35,592 bases of DNA from Streptomyces cellostaticus. GTDB lineage: Bacteria > Actinomycetota > Actinomycetes > Streptomycetales > Streptomycetaceae. Under the pieces are notes generated by a model that was given only the letters and a program-made list of their open reading frames with translations, did not search any database and had not been told where the DNA came from. How positions within the stretch are numbered: position 1 is the first letter of the stretch; every line of letters begins with the position of its first letter. The stretch covers positions 1-35,592 of the forward strand of contig NZ_JALLIN010000062.1 in assembly GCF_023630175.1 (NCBI RefSeq). Reading direction: 5' to 3'. Below are positions 22,798-30,317 of the stretch, one piece after another. The position numbers and the translations under genes were made by a program.

Positions 22798-23558
22798 GCG
22801 GGCATCACGGCGGGCACGTCCCCGTCCGGTCCCTGGTCGCCGGCGGCGTTCCGGGTGGTGGCCGCGGGCAGCGCGCCGTCGCCGGCGGCGGTCTCCTCGC
22901 CGGCCTTGCGCTGCTCGTGGAAGGCGAGGATCTGCAGCTCGATGGAGAGGTCGACCTTGCGCACGTCGACCCCGTCCGGGACGGTCAGCACGGTCGGCGC
23001 GAAGTTGAGGATCGAGGTGACACCGGCGGCCACGAGCCGGTCGCAGACCGGCTGGGCGGCGCCGGCGGGGGTCGCGATCACGCCGATCGAGACGCCGTTG
23101 TCCTTGATGATCTTCTCGAGCTCGTCGGAGTGCTGCACCGGGATGCCGGCGACCGGCTTCCCGGCCATCGCCGGGTCGGCGTCGATCAGCGCGGCCACCC
23201 GGAACCCGCGCGAGGCGAACCCGCCGTAGTTGGCGAGGGCGGCGCCGAGGTTGCCGATACCGACGATCACAACCGGCCAGTCCTGGGTCAGGCCCAGTTC
23301 ACGGGAGATCTGGTAGACGAGATACTCCACGTCGTAGCCGACACCACGCGTTCCGTAGGACCCCAGGTACGAGAAGTCCTTGCGCAGCTTCGCGGAGTTG
23401 ACCCCCGCCGCCGCGGCCAGCTCCTCGGAGGAGACCGTGGGGACCGAGCGCTCCGACAGTGCGGTCAGCGCACGGAGGTACAGCGGAAGCCGGGCGACGG
23501 TGGCCTCGGGAATCCCTCGGCTGCGGGTCGCCGGTCGGTGAGTTCGGCCAGTTGCCAC
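22794..23558 (-). CDS. rex: Redox-sensing transcriptional repressor Rex
   Basis: A 254-residue repressor that senses the NADH/NAD+ ratio and releases DNA when NADH is high. Residues 1-85 form the winged helix (VARLPLYLRALTALSERSVP, TVSSEELAAAAGVNSAKLRK, DFSYLGSYGTRGVGY). A Rossmann domain follows with VVIVGIGNLGAALANYGGF near residue 98, VAALIDADPA and GVIATPAGAAQPVCDRL. The C-terminal swapped helix region contains DLSIELQILAFHEQRKAGE. The start is the GTG at 23558, four bases after GGAG. Its promoter carries a near-consensus Rex operator, so it is autoregulated. It heads an operon with hemA, hemC and hemD, all joined by four-base overlaps. Confidence 0.97.
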   Translation of the reverse strand: MATGRTHRPATRSRGIPEATVARLPLYLRALTALSERSVPTVSSEELAAAAGVNSAKLRKDFSYLGSYGTRGVGYDVEYLVYQISRELGLTQDWPVVIVGIGNLGAALANYGGFASRGFRVAALIDADPAMAGKPVAGIPVQHSDELEKIIKDNGVSIGVIATPAGAAQPVCDRLVAAGVTSILNFAPTVLTVPDGVDVRKVDLSIELQILAFHEQRKAGEETAAGDGALPAATTRNAAGDQGPDGDVPAVMPA

Positions 23559-23623
23559 GGTGCTCCTGCGGGTAGAGCGGGGCTGCAGGCGGCCATACGT
23601 CCCCGGACCGCCCCGTCCACAGC

Positions 23624-23652
23624 AGGCTATGCCTTTGTGAACGCGTGCACAA
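23624..23652 (-). promoter_or_regulatory. rex promoter with Rex operator (ROP)
   Basis: On the minus strand a -35 TTGTGC (23652-23647) and a -10 TAGCCT (23629-23624) are 17 bases apart. Overlapping the -35 and spacer is TGTGAACGCGTGCACA (plus strand 23636-23651). It differs by one base from the known Rex operator form TGTGAACGCGTTCACA and is extended by symmetric T/A flanks. Rex bound here would block RNA polymerase. Confidence 0.88.
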
Positions 23653-23678
23653 AGATGGTGTCCGTTTTGCCCGGCCAA

Positions 23679-23694
23679 CGTGACCGGGGTCACG
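23679..23694. promoter_or_regulatory. 16-bp palindrome upstream of the rex promoter
   Basis: CGTGACCGGGGTCACG has perfect seven-base arms and a two-base centre. It lies about 27-42 bases upstream of the rex -35, a position suited to an activator. It is nested inside a wider inverted repeat (GTTTTGCCC near 23664-23672 and GGGCAAAAC near 23709-23718). The binding factor is unknown. The core TGACC-NN-GGTCA also occurs at 8878-8889. Confidence 0.45.
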
Positions 23695-23802
23695 CATGTC
23701 ATTCGTGGGGGCAAAACGTCGACACTCCTCGTGAATCCCACCCCCGGGAACAAGAACTCCAACGATCCTAAGCGACCTCCGGGCGTTCGTTGTACTGGCC
23801 GG

Positions 23803-24090
23803 TCAGTTTCCGGCCCGGCCGCCGGTCAGCTCCCTGCGCAGCCGGGCCTCGTCCACCCGCCAGAAGGTGTGCTGGCTGCCGTCGACGAGGACCACCGGGA
23901 TCTGCTCCCAGTACTGGTCGTGCAACTGCCGGTCCCGGGTGATGTCCTTCTGCTCCCAGGGGACGCCCAGCTCCCCGCAGACCTTCTCGATCACGGCCTG
24001 CGCGTCGTCGCACAGATGGCAGCCGGGCTTGCGGATGAGCGTGACCGACCGTTCCGAGGGGGCGGCCTTGCGCCGGAAGAGGGGACTCAT
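23803..24090 (-). CDS. Glutaredoxin-like protein (DUF836 type)
   Basis: A 95-residue thioredoxin-fold protein. The redox motif is CHLC (VTLIRKPGCHLCDDAQAVIE), followed by the cis-proline segment YWEQIPVVLVDG and a final helix VDEARLRRELTG. Such proteins reduce disulfides or mixed disulfides with thiols; the partner is unknown. The start is the ATG at 24090, with GGGAG ten bases upstream. It lies upstream of rex on the same strand. The pairing of a small thiol-redox protein with the rex/hem operon is also seen in mycobacteria, as I recall from Rv0508 next to hemA. It is divergent from the HAD gene. Confidence 0.9.
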   Translation of the reverse strand: MSPLFRRKAAPSERSVTLIRKPGCHLCDDAQAVIEKVCGELGVPWEQKDITRDRQLHDQYWEQIPVVLVDGSQHTFWRVDEARLRRELTGGRAGN

Positions 24091-24181
24091 GCAGGCCATT
24101 CTCCCGCCTCTTTGACGACGCCGTCGTGGAGAGTTCACACCCTTCGAACCTCGCGGCTCCGGAACCTCCGGACGGAGTGGC

Positions 24182-24187
24182 TATGCT
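24182..24187 (+). promoter_or_regulatory. -10 element for a probable leaderless HAD-phosphatase mRNA
   Basis: TATGCT ends six bases before the ATG at 24194. No ribosome binding site is close (the nearest GGAG is about 16 bases away). Transcription would start at about the start codon. Confidence 0.5.
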
Positions 24188-24193
24188 CACGCC

Positions 24194-25114
24194 ATGGCCG
24201 CTCTCGGATGGCTCACTCCCCGTAGGCGCTCCGCCACGGCGCGGAGCGTGTTGGCAGGCGAGGCCTCGGCGGAGGCCGCCCGCAAGTCCTCGCAGGAGGT
24301 TCCGCTCGCCGCCGAGCGGGAACCGGACTTCCCGGTCCTCGGCGACGACCGGGCCGCCGCCTTCTTCGACCTCGACAACACCGTGATGCAGGGCGCCGCG
24401 CTGTTCCACTTCGGGCGCGGGCTGTACAAGCGGAAGTTCTTCGAGACGCGCGACCTCGCCAGGTTCGCCTGGCAGCAGGCCTGGTTCCGGCTGGCCGGCG
24501 TCGAGGACCCCGAGCACATGCAGGAGGCGCGCGACTCGGCGCTCTCCATCGTCAAGGGCCACCGGGTCGCCGAGCTGGAGACCATCGGCGAGGAGATCTA
24601 CGACGAGTACATGGCCGACCGCATCTGGCCGGGCACCCGGGCCCTGGCCCAGGCGCACCTGGACGCGGGGCAGAAGGTGTGGCTGGTCACCGCCGCCCCC
24701 GTGGAGATCGCCCAGGTCATCGCCCGCCGCCTCGGTCTGACCGGCGCCCTGGGCACGGTGGCGGAGTCGGTCGGCGGCGTCTACACCGGCGCGCTGGTGG
24801 GCGAACCCCTGCACGGGCCCGCCAAGGCGGAGGCGGTACGGGCCCTGGCGGCGGCGGAGGGCCTGGACCTGCACCGCTGCGCCGCCTACAGCGACAGCCA
24901 CAACGACATCCCGATGCTGTCGCTCGTCGGGCACCCGTACGCCATCAACCCGGACGCCAAGCTGCGCAGGCACGCCCGCGAGCAGGACTGGCGGCTGCGG
25001 GACTACCGCACCGGCCGCAAGGCCGCGAAGGTCGGCATCCCGGCGGCCGCGGGCGTCGGCGCGGTGGCGGGCGGCACCGCGGCGGCCATCGCCCTGAGCC
25101 GCCGGCGGCGGTAG
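24194..25114 (+). CDS. HAD-IB family phosphatase (SerB-like) with C-terminal membrane segment
   Basis: A 306-residue HAD-superfamily hydrolase. Motif I is AAFFDLDNTVMQ (DxDxT near residue 59), the capping region contains ALFHFGRGLYKRKFF, motif II is VWLVTAAPVEIAQVI, a lysine sits in GPAKAEAVRAL, and motif III/IV is CAAYSDSHNDIPMLSLVG. The pattern is that of the HAD-IB subgroup (phosphoserine-phosphatase-like, as in mycobacterial SerB1). An Ala-rich 50-residue N-terminal lead precedes the domain, and the end carries a Gly/Ala hydrophobic helix (VGIPAAAGVGAVAGGTAAAI) capped by arginines, probably a membrane anchor. The substrate is unproven. It lies directly upstream of bldN on the same strand. 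Confidence 0.9.
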   Translation: MAALGWLTPRRRSATARSVLAGEASAEAARKSSQEVPLAAEREPDFPVLGDDRAAAFFDLDNTVMQGAALFHFGRGLYKRKFFETRDLARFAWQQAWFRLAGVEDPEHMQEARDSALSIVKGHRVAELETIGEEIYDEYMADRIWPGTRALAQAHLDAGQKVWLVTAAPVEIAQVIARRLGLTGALGTVAESVGGVYTGALVGEPLHGPAKAEAVRALAAAEGLDLHRCAAYSDSHNDIPMLSLVGHPYAINPDAKLRRHAREQDWRLRDYRTGRKAAKVGIPAAAGVGAVAGGTAAAIALSRRRR

Positions 25115-25417
25115 CGGTCACCGACGGCGACACGCCTGACGGACGGGGAGAACCCCGGATTATGCCGCCCCGGCCCCGACACGCCCCGCACTTCGCCGAA
25201 ACATGCCCTTTTCCGATCAGCAACCGATCGCGTTGTGACGCTCGATAGGCCGCCAATCGGTAACAGAAGCGACGCAACCGGTGATTTGAGCAACTCGGTG
25301 TAGCAGCCCCTGCACGAAGCGTTATTCTCCTCAGACGCAATCCGGTACCCCTCCGTCGCCACGACGGGTGAACGGTTCCGCACTGCACGTGATGCAAGCT
25401 CTGCCTCTGGGAGTCCC
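25115..25417 (+). promoter_or_regulatory. bldN upstream region with possible BldD half-site
   Basis: This 303-base gap before the bldN GTG is noticeably less GC-rich than its surroundings from about 25190 to 25330. TGTGACGCTCGATAG at 25234-25248 contains TGACGC, matching one arm (TNACNC) of the BldD box; bldN is a known BldD target in S. coelicolor. A weak -10 candidate is TATTCT at 25323-25328, without a good -35. No gene or strong hairpin was found in the gap. The ribosome binding site is GGGAG, four bases before the GTG. Confidence 0.45.
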
Positions 25418-26197
25418 GTGTACCCACACGTCGGGGTTGACGCCTCGGGCCTGGCTACGCTGCGCGCGACGGTCGCGGCGGTCAAAGAGACGCTGCGCGG
25501 CGCCGTCCCCACCGCGTACGCCGTCCCCGCCTTCGCCACCGCCGCCCCCCTGGGCCCGTGCTACGCACTGGCCGAGGGCAGCGCCACGGTCGGCAGACGT
25601 GGCCGTGCCGCCGGCGAGGCCACCACCCGCCGTCCCGCCGCGGACAGCGACAGTGCCCGGATGATGGACCTCGTGGAGCGCGCCCAGGCCGGCGAGGCCG
25701 AGGCCTTCGGCCGCCTCTACGACCAGTACAGCGACACGGTGTACCGGTACATCTACTACCGGGTGGGCGGCAAGGCGACCGCCGAGGACCTGACGAGCGA
25801 GACCTTTCTGCGGGCGCTCCGCAGGATCGGCACCTTCACCTGGCAGGGCCGCGACTTCGGCGCCTGGCTGGTCACGATCGCCCGGAACCTGGTGGCGGAC
25901 CACTTCAAGTCCAGCCGGTTCCGGCTGGAGGTCACCACCGGCGAGATGCTCGACGCCAACGAGGTCGAGCGCTCCCCGGAGGACTCCGTCCTGGAATCAC
26001 TCTCCAACGCCGCTCTGCTGGAGGCCGTGCGCCGGCTCAACCCCCAGCAGCAGGAGTGCGTGACCCTGCGCTTCCTGCAGGGCCTCTCGGTCGCCGAGAC
26101 GGCCCGGGTGATGGGCAAGAACGAAGGCGCCATCAAGACCCTCCAGTACCGCGCCGTACGGACGCTCGCCCGGCTCCTGCCGGACGACGCCCGCTGA
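25418..26197 (+). CDS. bldN: Developmental ECF sigma factor BldN, with N-terminal pro-sequence
   Basis: A 259-residue extracytoplasmic-function sigma factor required for aerial hyphae in Streptomyces. Region 2 lies at about 88-160 (RAQAGEAEAFGRLYDQYSDT, ATAEDLTSETFLRALRRIGT, DFGAWLVTIARNLVADHFKS) and region 4 at about 193-255 (LEAVRRLNPQQQECVTLRFL, QGLSVAETARVMGKNEGAIK). The first 85 or so residues (VYPHVGVDASGLATLRATVA onward) are not part of the sigma fold. In S. coelicolor this extension is known to be removed from a pro-form. The start is a GTG four bases after GGGAG. The anti-sigma gene rsbN follows at 235 bases with its own BldN-type promoter. Confidence 0.97.
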   Translation: MYPHVGVDASGLATLRATVAAVKETLRGAVPTAYAVPAFATAAPLGPCYALAEGSATVGRRGRAAGEATTRRPAADSDSARMMDLVERAQAGEAEAFGRLYDQYSDTVYRYIYYRVGGKATAEDLTSETFLRALRRIGTFTWQGRDFGAWLVTIARNLVADHFKSSRFRLEVTTGEMLDANEVERSPEDSVLESLSNAALLEAVRRLNPQQQECVTLRFLQGLSVAETARVMGKNEGAIKTLQYRAVRTLARLLPDDAR

Positions 26198-26273
26198 CTC
26201 CGGACACGTTCCGCTACCATCAACTCACTCTTTGTGACGGTTCGTTGACTTTCCGACCTGATCATCCGCCGTC

Positions 26274-26301
26274 CGTAACCCAAGTGCCGGACCGCTCGTT
26301 G
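26274..26301 (+). promoter_or_regulatory. BldN-dependent promoter of rsbN
   Basis: The -35 CGTAACC (26274-26280) and -10 CGTTG (26297-26301) are separated by 16 bases. This matches the reported BldN consensus (CGTAAC, N16, CGTTGA) apart from the last -10 base. The transcript would have a leader of about 125 bases before the rsbN GTG. It implies that BldN drives production of its own inhibitor. Confidence 0.8.
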
Positions 26302-26432
26302 TGCGGGATACAGGCTCCCTGTGGTCACGTACTGGCCGACCCCATCGCTCGATCGTGTGGAAGAGGCCGGGGGCGTGCAACCCTCAGGACCCCCTGGGGA
26401 GTCGACCGTGATGACGAGAGGAGGTGCCGCCA

Positions 26433-27659
26433 GTGATCGCGAACGTATCGGCGCACCGGCGGGCGAACGCCTTCGCCCAGGCCCTGGAGGAGCAGTCCGA
26501 CCGGGACACGGCGGCCGAGCAGTCCGCAGCGAGGGCGGGATCCCCGCCGACCACCGAGGAACAGTTCGAGCGGGGCGAGCTCCTGGCCCTGGCGGACGAG
26601 CTCGGCGCGCTGCCCAGGCCGCAGCTCGACCCCGAGGTCAAGGTCGTCCAGCGCGCCCGGCTGGTGGCCGCGATGGAGGCCATGCTCCAGGAGGGCGGGG
26701 CGGCGGACACGGCAGTACCCGAGCAGCGCTCCCGTGGGCGCGGCGCGCACCGGGCGAGCCCGCTGGGCAAGCTCAGGCCGCGTTCCAGACTGACCAAGGG
26801 GCTCGCGGCCGGCGGGCTGAGCGTCGGCGTGGCCGCCGGGGCCTTCGGCGGAGTCGCCGCCGCGAGTTCCGACGCGCTGCCCGGTGACTCGCTGTACGGC
26901 CTCAAGCGGGGCATCGAGGACTTCAGGCTCAACTACCTGAGCGACGGCGAGGACCAGCGCGGCCAGACGTACCTCGACCAGGCCTCCACCCGGCTGAGCG
27001 AGGCCCGCCGGCTGATGGAGCGCGCCCGCGGCGGCCGGCAGCTCGACCACGAGTCCATCGGCGAGATCCGCCGCACCCTGTCCGGGATGCGGCACGACGT
27101 CACCGAGGGCCACCGCCTGCTGCACGAGGCCTACGAGCGCGATCCCGACTCCCTCGGGCCCATCCAGGCGCTCTCCAGCTTCTCGCAGTCCCACCGGGAC
27201 GCCTGGAGCGCGCTGAGCGACCGGCTGCCCGTGCAGCTCGGCGACGTGAAGCAGGAGGTGTCGTCGGTCTTCGACGCCATAGACGAAGAGGTCGCCCCGC
27301 TGCAGTCCCTGCTGCCGCAGCCGCCCGCGGCGACGAGCGACAGCAAGCGGCAGGCTCCCGGCGAGGCCTCCACCAGCGCCTCCGGCAGCCACCGTCCGGC
27401 CGCGCCCAGCACCGACGTCACGCCCTCCGCGGAGCGGCACACCGGCTCCGGCAGCCCATCCGGCTCGGCCACCCGCGACAGCGACGAAAGCCTGATCGGA
27501 GGCAGCACGGGCGGCCTGCTCGAGCCGCCGAAGGCCGACGGCGACGGTGGTTCCCCGACCGCCAGCAAGTCCCCGACGAGCACGCCGGACGTCACCCTCC
27601 CGCCGCTCCTTCCGGGCCTGCTGCCCGGCCTGGGCATCGACAACCAGGGCGCGGGCTAG
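26433..27659 (+). CDS. rsbN: Anti-sigma factor RsbN (membrane-bound inhibitor of BldN)
   Basis: A 408-residue membrane protein. Residues 1-115 are cytoplasmic and helical (HRRANAFAQALEEQSDRDTA, ERGELLALADELGALPRPQL) and should bind BldN. One membrane span follows at about 123-145 (LAAGGLSVGVAAGAFGGVAA). After it comes a DUF5667-type extracytoplasmic helical domain (DALPGDSLYGLKRGIEDFRL, then a coiled stretch to about 275). The last 120 residues are Ser/Pro/Thr-rich and probably disordered in the wall. The start is the GTG at 26433, eight bases after GGAGG; the GTG at 26424 abuts that site. In Streptomyces RsbN holds BldN inactive until development. Confidence 0.94.
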   Translation: MIANVSAHRRANAFAQALEEQSDRDTAAEQSAARAGSPPTTEEQFERGELLALADELGALPRPQLDPEVKVVQRARLVAAMEAMLQEGGAADTAVPEQRSRGRGAHRASPLGKLRPRSRLTKGLAAGGLSVGVAAGAFGGVAAASSDALPGDSLYGLKRGIEDFRLNYLSDGEDQRGQTYLDQASTRLSEARRLMERARGGRQLDHESIGEIRRTLSGMRHDVTEGHRLLHEAYERDPDSLGPIQALSSFSQSHRDAWSALSDRLPVQLGDVKQEVSSVFDAIDEEVAPLQSLLPQPPAATSDSKRQAPGEASTSASGSHRPAAPSTDVTPSAERHTGSGSPSGSATRDSDESLIGGSTGGLLEPPKADGDGGSPTASKSPTSTPDVTLPPLLPGLLPGLGIDNQGAG

Positions 27660-27662
27660 CGC

Positions 27663-27722
27663 GGTACGACAGCGGCGGGGGCGCTCCTATCCGAGCAGGA
27701 GCGCCCCCGCCGCTGTCGTACC
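27663..27722. terminator. Very long bidirectional terminator between rsbN and the acyltransferase
   Basis: A perfect 26-base stem (27663-27688 with 27697-27722) encloses the eight-base loop ATCCGAGC. It begins three bases after the rsbN stop and ends 24 bases before the convergent acyltransferase stop. It is the strongest hairpin in the window. Confidence 0.92.
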
Positions 27723-27746
27723 TCCGGACGGCCGGCGGAACGGCTG

Positions 27747-28802
27747 TCAGAAGAACACCGACCGCCGCTGCACCAGCAGCTTGTACAGCGTGTGCTGGAT
27801 CTGTTCCCGGACCTGGTCGGTCAGGTTGAACATCAGCATCGGGTCGTCCGCCGCCTCCGGCGGATAGCCGTCCGTGGGGATCGGCTCGCCGAACTGGATG
27901 GTCCACTTGGTGGGCAGCGGGATCGCCCCGAGCGGCCCGAGCCACGGGAAGGTCGGCGTCAGCGGGAAGTACGGGAAACCCAGCAGCCGCGCCAGGGTCT
28001 TGGCGTTGCCGAGCATCGGGTAGATCTCCTCCGCGCCCACGACCGAGCACGGGATGATCGGCACCCCTTGCCGCAGCGCCGTGGAGACGAATCCGCCCCG
28101 GCCGAACCGCTGGAGCTTGTAACGCTCGCTGAACGGCTTGCCGATGCCCTTGAAGCCCTCCGGCATGACACCGACCAGTTCGCCCTGCGCGAGGAGCCGT
28201 TCGGCGTCCTCCGCGCAGGCGAGGGTGTGGCCCAGCTTGCGGGCGAGTTCGTTGACCACCGGCAGCACGAACACCAGGTCGGCCGCGAGGAGCCGCAGAT
28301 GCCGGTCGGCCGGGTGGTGGTCGTGCACGGCGACCTGCATCATCAGGCCGTCCAGCGGCAGCGTCCCGGAGTGGTTGGCGACGATCAGCGCGCCGCCCTC
28401 GACCGGGATGTTCTCGACGCCCTTCACCTCGACCCGGAAGTACTTCTCGTACACCGGCCGCAGCAGCGACATCAGGACCTGGTCGGTCAGTTCCTCGTCG
28501 TAGCCGAAGTCGTCGACCTCGTAGTCCCCGGTGAGCCGGCGGCGCAGGAACGACAGGCCGCTCGCGACGCGTCGCTCGAGGCCGCCGTCGCCGTGCGGCT
28601 CGGCGGGCGGGCCCCCCTTCCCGGCCGCCGGGACATCAGCCGGCACGGCCGCCCTGGTGGGCAGGGGCTGGACCTCGCGAACGGGCCCGGCCTCCCCGGC
28701 CGTCCCGCGCCGGTTCCCCGCGCCACGGCGCCGCGACGGCCGCTGGGCGGCGCTCCCGCGGGACCGGTCGTCGTCGAACGGAATGACCTTGGCGTCCGCC
28801 AT
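27747..28802 (-). CDS. PlsC-like lysophospholipid acyltransferase
   Basis: A 351-residue glycerophosphate-type acyltransferase. The first about 75 residues are Arg/Pro/Ala-rich and disordered. Then come GLSFLRRRLTGDYEVDDFGY and the catalytic block LIVANHSGTLPLDGLMM, where His144 and Asp151 are six residues apart rather than the usual four. Next are the acceptor-binding block GVMPEGFKGIGKPF near residue 215 and GVPIIPCSVVGAEEIYPML. Substrates are probably acyl-CoA and a lysophospholipid or glycolipid at the membrane. The start is the ATG at 28802, ten bases after GAGGAG. It follows the epimerase gene at 14 bases, forming an operon; the pair corresponds to mycobacterial Rv0501/Rv0502. Confidence 0.9.
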   Translation of the reverse strand: MADAKVIPFDDDRSRGSAAQRPSRRRGAGNRRGTAGEAGPVREVQPLPTRAAVPADVPAAGKGGPPAEPHGDGGLERRVASGLSFLRRRLTGDYEVDDFGYDEELTDQVLMSLLRPVYEKYFRVEVKGVENIPVEGGALIVANHSGTLPLDGLMMQVAVHDHHPADRHLRLLAADLVFVLPVVNELARKLGHTLACAEDAERLLAQGELVGVMPEGFKGIGKPFSERYKLQRFGRGGFVSTALRQGVPIIPCSVVGAEEIYPMLGNAKTLARLLGFPYFPLTPTFPWLGPLGAIPLPTKWTIQFGEPIPTDGYPPEAADDPMLMFNLTDQVREQIQHTLYKLLVQRRSVFF

Positions 28803-28816
28803 CGTTGCTGCGCTCC

Positions 28817-29878
28817 TCAGTTGGCGCTCTGCGTCGGGAGGTGCCCGCTGCCCTTCGCGGCGAGCGCGGCGACCCGGTCCACGGCCCCCGCGAGGGCCTC
28901 CGGCGGCAGCAGGCCGGGGCCCTGGCCGCTCGCGAAGTCCGCGAACGTCTCCGCCGTCGTGTACTTGGGCTCGAAGCCCAGCGTCTCGCGCATCTGGTCC
29001 GTGGCCACCACCCGGCCGTGGGTGAGCAGCCGGATCTGTTCCGGCGAGAAGTCCGTCATCCCCAGCGTACGCACCAGCGACCCGGCCCAGGTGACGGCGG
29101 GCAGCGGCAGCGGGACGGTGGGCCGCCCGAGCCGCCGCGAGCACTGCGAGAGCAGCAGCACGCCGTCGCCGGCGATATTGAAGGTGCCACTGTTCAGCGT
29201 GGCCCGGCGGGGCTCGTGGGAGGCCAGCCGCAGCACCTCGATGACGTCGTCCTCGTGCACGAACTGCAGCCGCGGGTCGTAGCCGAACACGGTCGGCAGC
29301 ACCGGCAGCGCGAAGTACTCGGCGAGCGGGGTGTCGGCGGCCGGCCCGAGGATGTTGGCGAAGCGCAGCACGCACACGGCGACGTCCGGCCGCCGGCGCG
29401 CGAACCCGCGGACGTACCCCTCGACCTCCACCGTGTCCTTGGCGAACCCGCCGCTGGGCAGCGACTTGGCCGGGGTCGTCTCGGTGAACACGGCGGGGTC
29501 GCGCGACGCGGAGCCGTAGACGTTGGTGCTGGACTTCACCACCAGCCGCCGCACGGCGGGCGACTTCTGGCAGGCGCCGAGCAGTTGCATGGTGCCGATG
29601 ACGTTGGTCTCCTTGACCGTGGTCCGGCTGCCGCCGCCCAGCGCGGTGCCGGTCACGTCCAGGTGGACGACCGTGTCGGCGCCCGTCTCGGCGAGCACCC
29701 GGGCGATGCCGGGCAGGCGGATGTCGGCCTGGACGAAGTCGGCCCCACCCAGATGGTGCGCCGGGGGCACCGCGTCCACGGCGATCACCCGGTCCACCTC
29801 CGGGTCACGCTGGATCCGCCGCACGAACCGGCCGCCCAGTTGCCGGGCCACTCCGGTGACGAGCACGACCTTTCCCAA
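28817..29878 (-). CDS. NAD-dependent epimerase/dehydratase (extended SDR)
   Basis: A 353-residue extended SDR. The cofactor strand-loop is KVVLVTGVARQLGGRFVRR at the extreme N-terminus, then VIAVDAVPP, ADTVVHLDVTG, KSSTNVYGS (catalytic Ser/Thr) and GGFAKDTVEVEGYVR. The usual Tyr-x-x-x-Lys appears as F-A-K, so the catalytic tyrosine looks replaced. LRFANILGPAADTPLAEYFA and FGYDPRLQFVHEDDVIEVL close the substrate domain. The start is TTG at 29878, eight bases after GAAGGAAGG; a longer frame to 30088 contains the promoter region. It is likely involved in nucleotide-sugar or lipid-head metabolism together with the downstream acyltransferase, but without the tyrosine the chemistry is unclear. Confidence 0.88.
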   Translation of the reverse strand: MGKVVLVTGVARQLGGRFVRRIQRDPEVDRVIAVDAVPPAHHLGGADFVQADIRLPGIARVLAETGADTVVHLDVTGTALGGGSRTTVKETNVIGTMQLLGACQKSPAVRRLVVKSSTNVYGSASRDPAVFTETTPAKSLPSGGFAKDTVEVEGYVRGFARRRPDVAVCVLRFANILGPAADTPLAEYFALPVLPTVFGYDPRLQFVHEDDVIEVLRLASHEPRRATLNSGTFNIAGDGVLLLSQCSRRLGRPTVPLPLPAVTWAGSLVRTLGMTDFSPEQIRLLTHGRVVATDQMRETLGFEPKYTTAETFADFASGQGPGLLPPEALAGAVDRVAALAAKGSGHLPTQSAN

Positions 29879-29942
29879 GATCAGCGCCTTCCTTCCCGAC
29901 CTCGTACGGGACCTGGTCCCTGCCGCGTTCCCCGTGTCGGCA

Positions 29943-29948
29943 AACTTA
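29943..29948 (-). promoter_or_regulatory. Candidate -10 for the epimerase-acyltransferase operon
   Basis: TAAGTT on the minus strand lies 65 bases before the TTG start. A clear -35 is not visible at 17-18 bases (the sequence there is around CATCACA). The 270-base gap from 29879 to 30148 otherwise contains only the bS22 terminator and GC-rich DNA. Confidence 0.35.
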
Positions 29949-30092
29949 GCGGGTCGATGTTGCGCTGTGATGACCACCCGATGCGTGAAGTGACCGAATT
30001 TCCCCAGTCGGAATATGCCGGCACCGCCGGAACACCGGTCGGGGCGGCCGGAACGCGGGCCCCGACCGGGTCCGGGGCGTCCGGACACGACC

Positions 30093-30125
30093 GTGGCCCC
30101 CCGCCTTTCACAGGCGGGGGGCCAC
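30093..30125 (-). terminator. Terminator of the bS22 gene
   Basis: A perfect 14-base stem (GTGGCCCCCCGCCT at 30093-30106 with its complement at 30112-30125) encloses a five-base loop, 23 bases after the bS22 stop. It isolates this gene from the epimerase gene downstream. Confidence 0.88.
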
Positions 30126-30148
30126 AGGACACGCTCTCGCGACGCCGC

Positions 30149-30247
30149 TTACTTCTTGTTGCGGCGCTGAACGCGCGTGCGCTTGAGCAGCTTGCGGTGC
30201 TTCTTCTTGGCCATCCGCTTGCGCCGCTTCTTGATAACAGAGCCCAC
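30149..30247 (-). CDS. Tiny ribosomal protein bS22 (AURKAIP1/COX24-domain protein)
   Basis: A 32-residue, extremely basic protein starting at GTG: VGSVIKKRRKRMAKKKHRKL then LKRTRVQRRNKK. It matches the actinobacterial AURKAIP1/COX24 family, identified in mycobacterial ribosomes as bS22 on the small subunit. The GTG has GAGG six bases upstream. Nearly all third positions are G or C. It has its own promoter and terminator and sits between bdtA and the epimerase gene, the same order as mycobacterial Rv0500A, Rv0500B and Rv0501 as I recall. Confidence 0.93.
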   Translation of the reverse strand: MGSVIKKRRKRMAKKKHRKLLKRTRVQRRNKK

Positions 30248-30259
30248 GACTACCCTCGC

Positions 30260-30292
30260 TCACTTCTCATCACTCGGTTGTTTGGGCGCCAT
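30260..30292 (-). CDS. Possible 10-codon leader ORF before bS22
   Basis: On the minus strand an ATG at 30292 opens MAPKQPSDEK and stops at a TGA 12 bases before the bS22 GTG. The stop lies next to the bS22 ribosome binding site (GAGG). It lies within the transcript predicted from the promoter at 30318-30347. No strong ribosome binding site precedes it, so translation is uncertain. It may be chance. Confidence 0.25.
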   Translation of the reverse strand: MAPKQPSDEK

Positions 30293-30317
30293 GGGCCCAC
30301 ACGACCTACGAGGGGTC

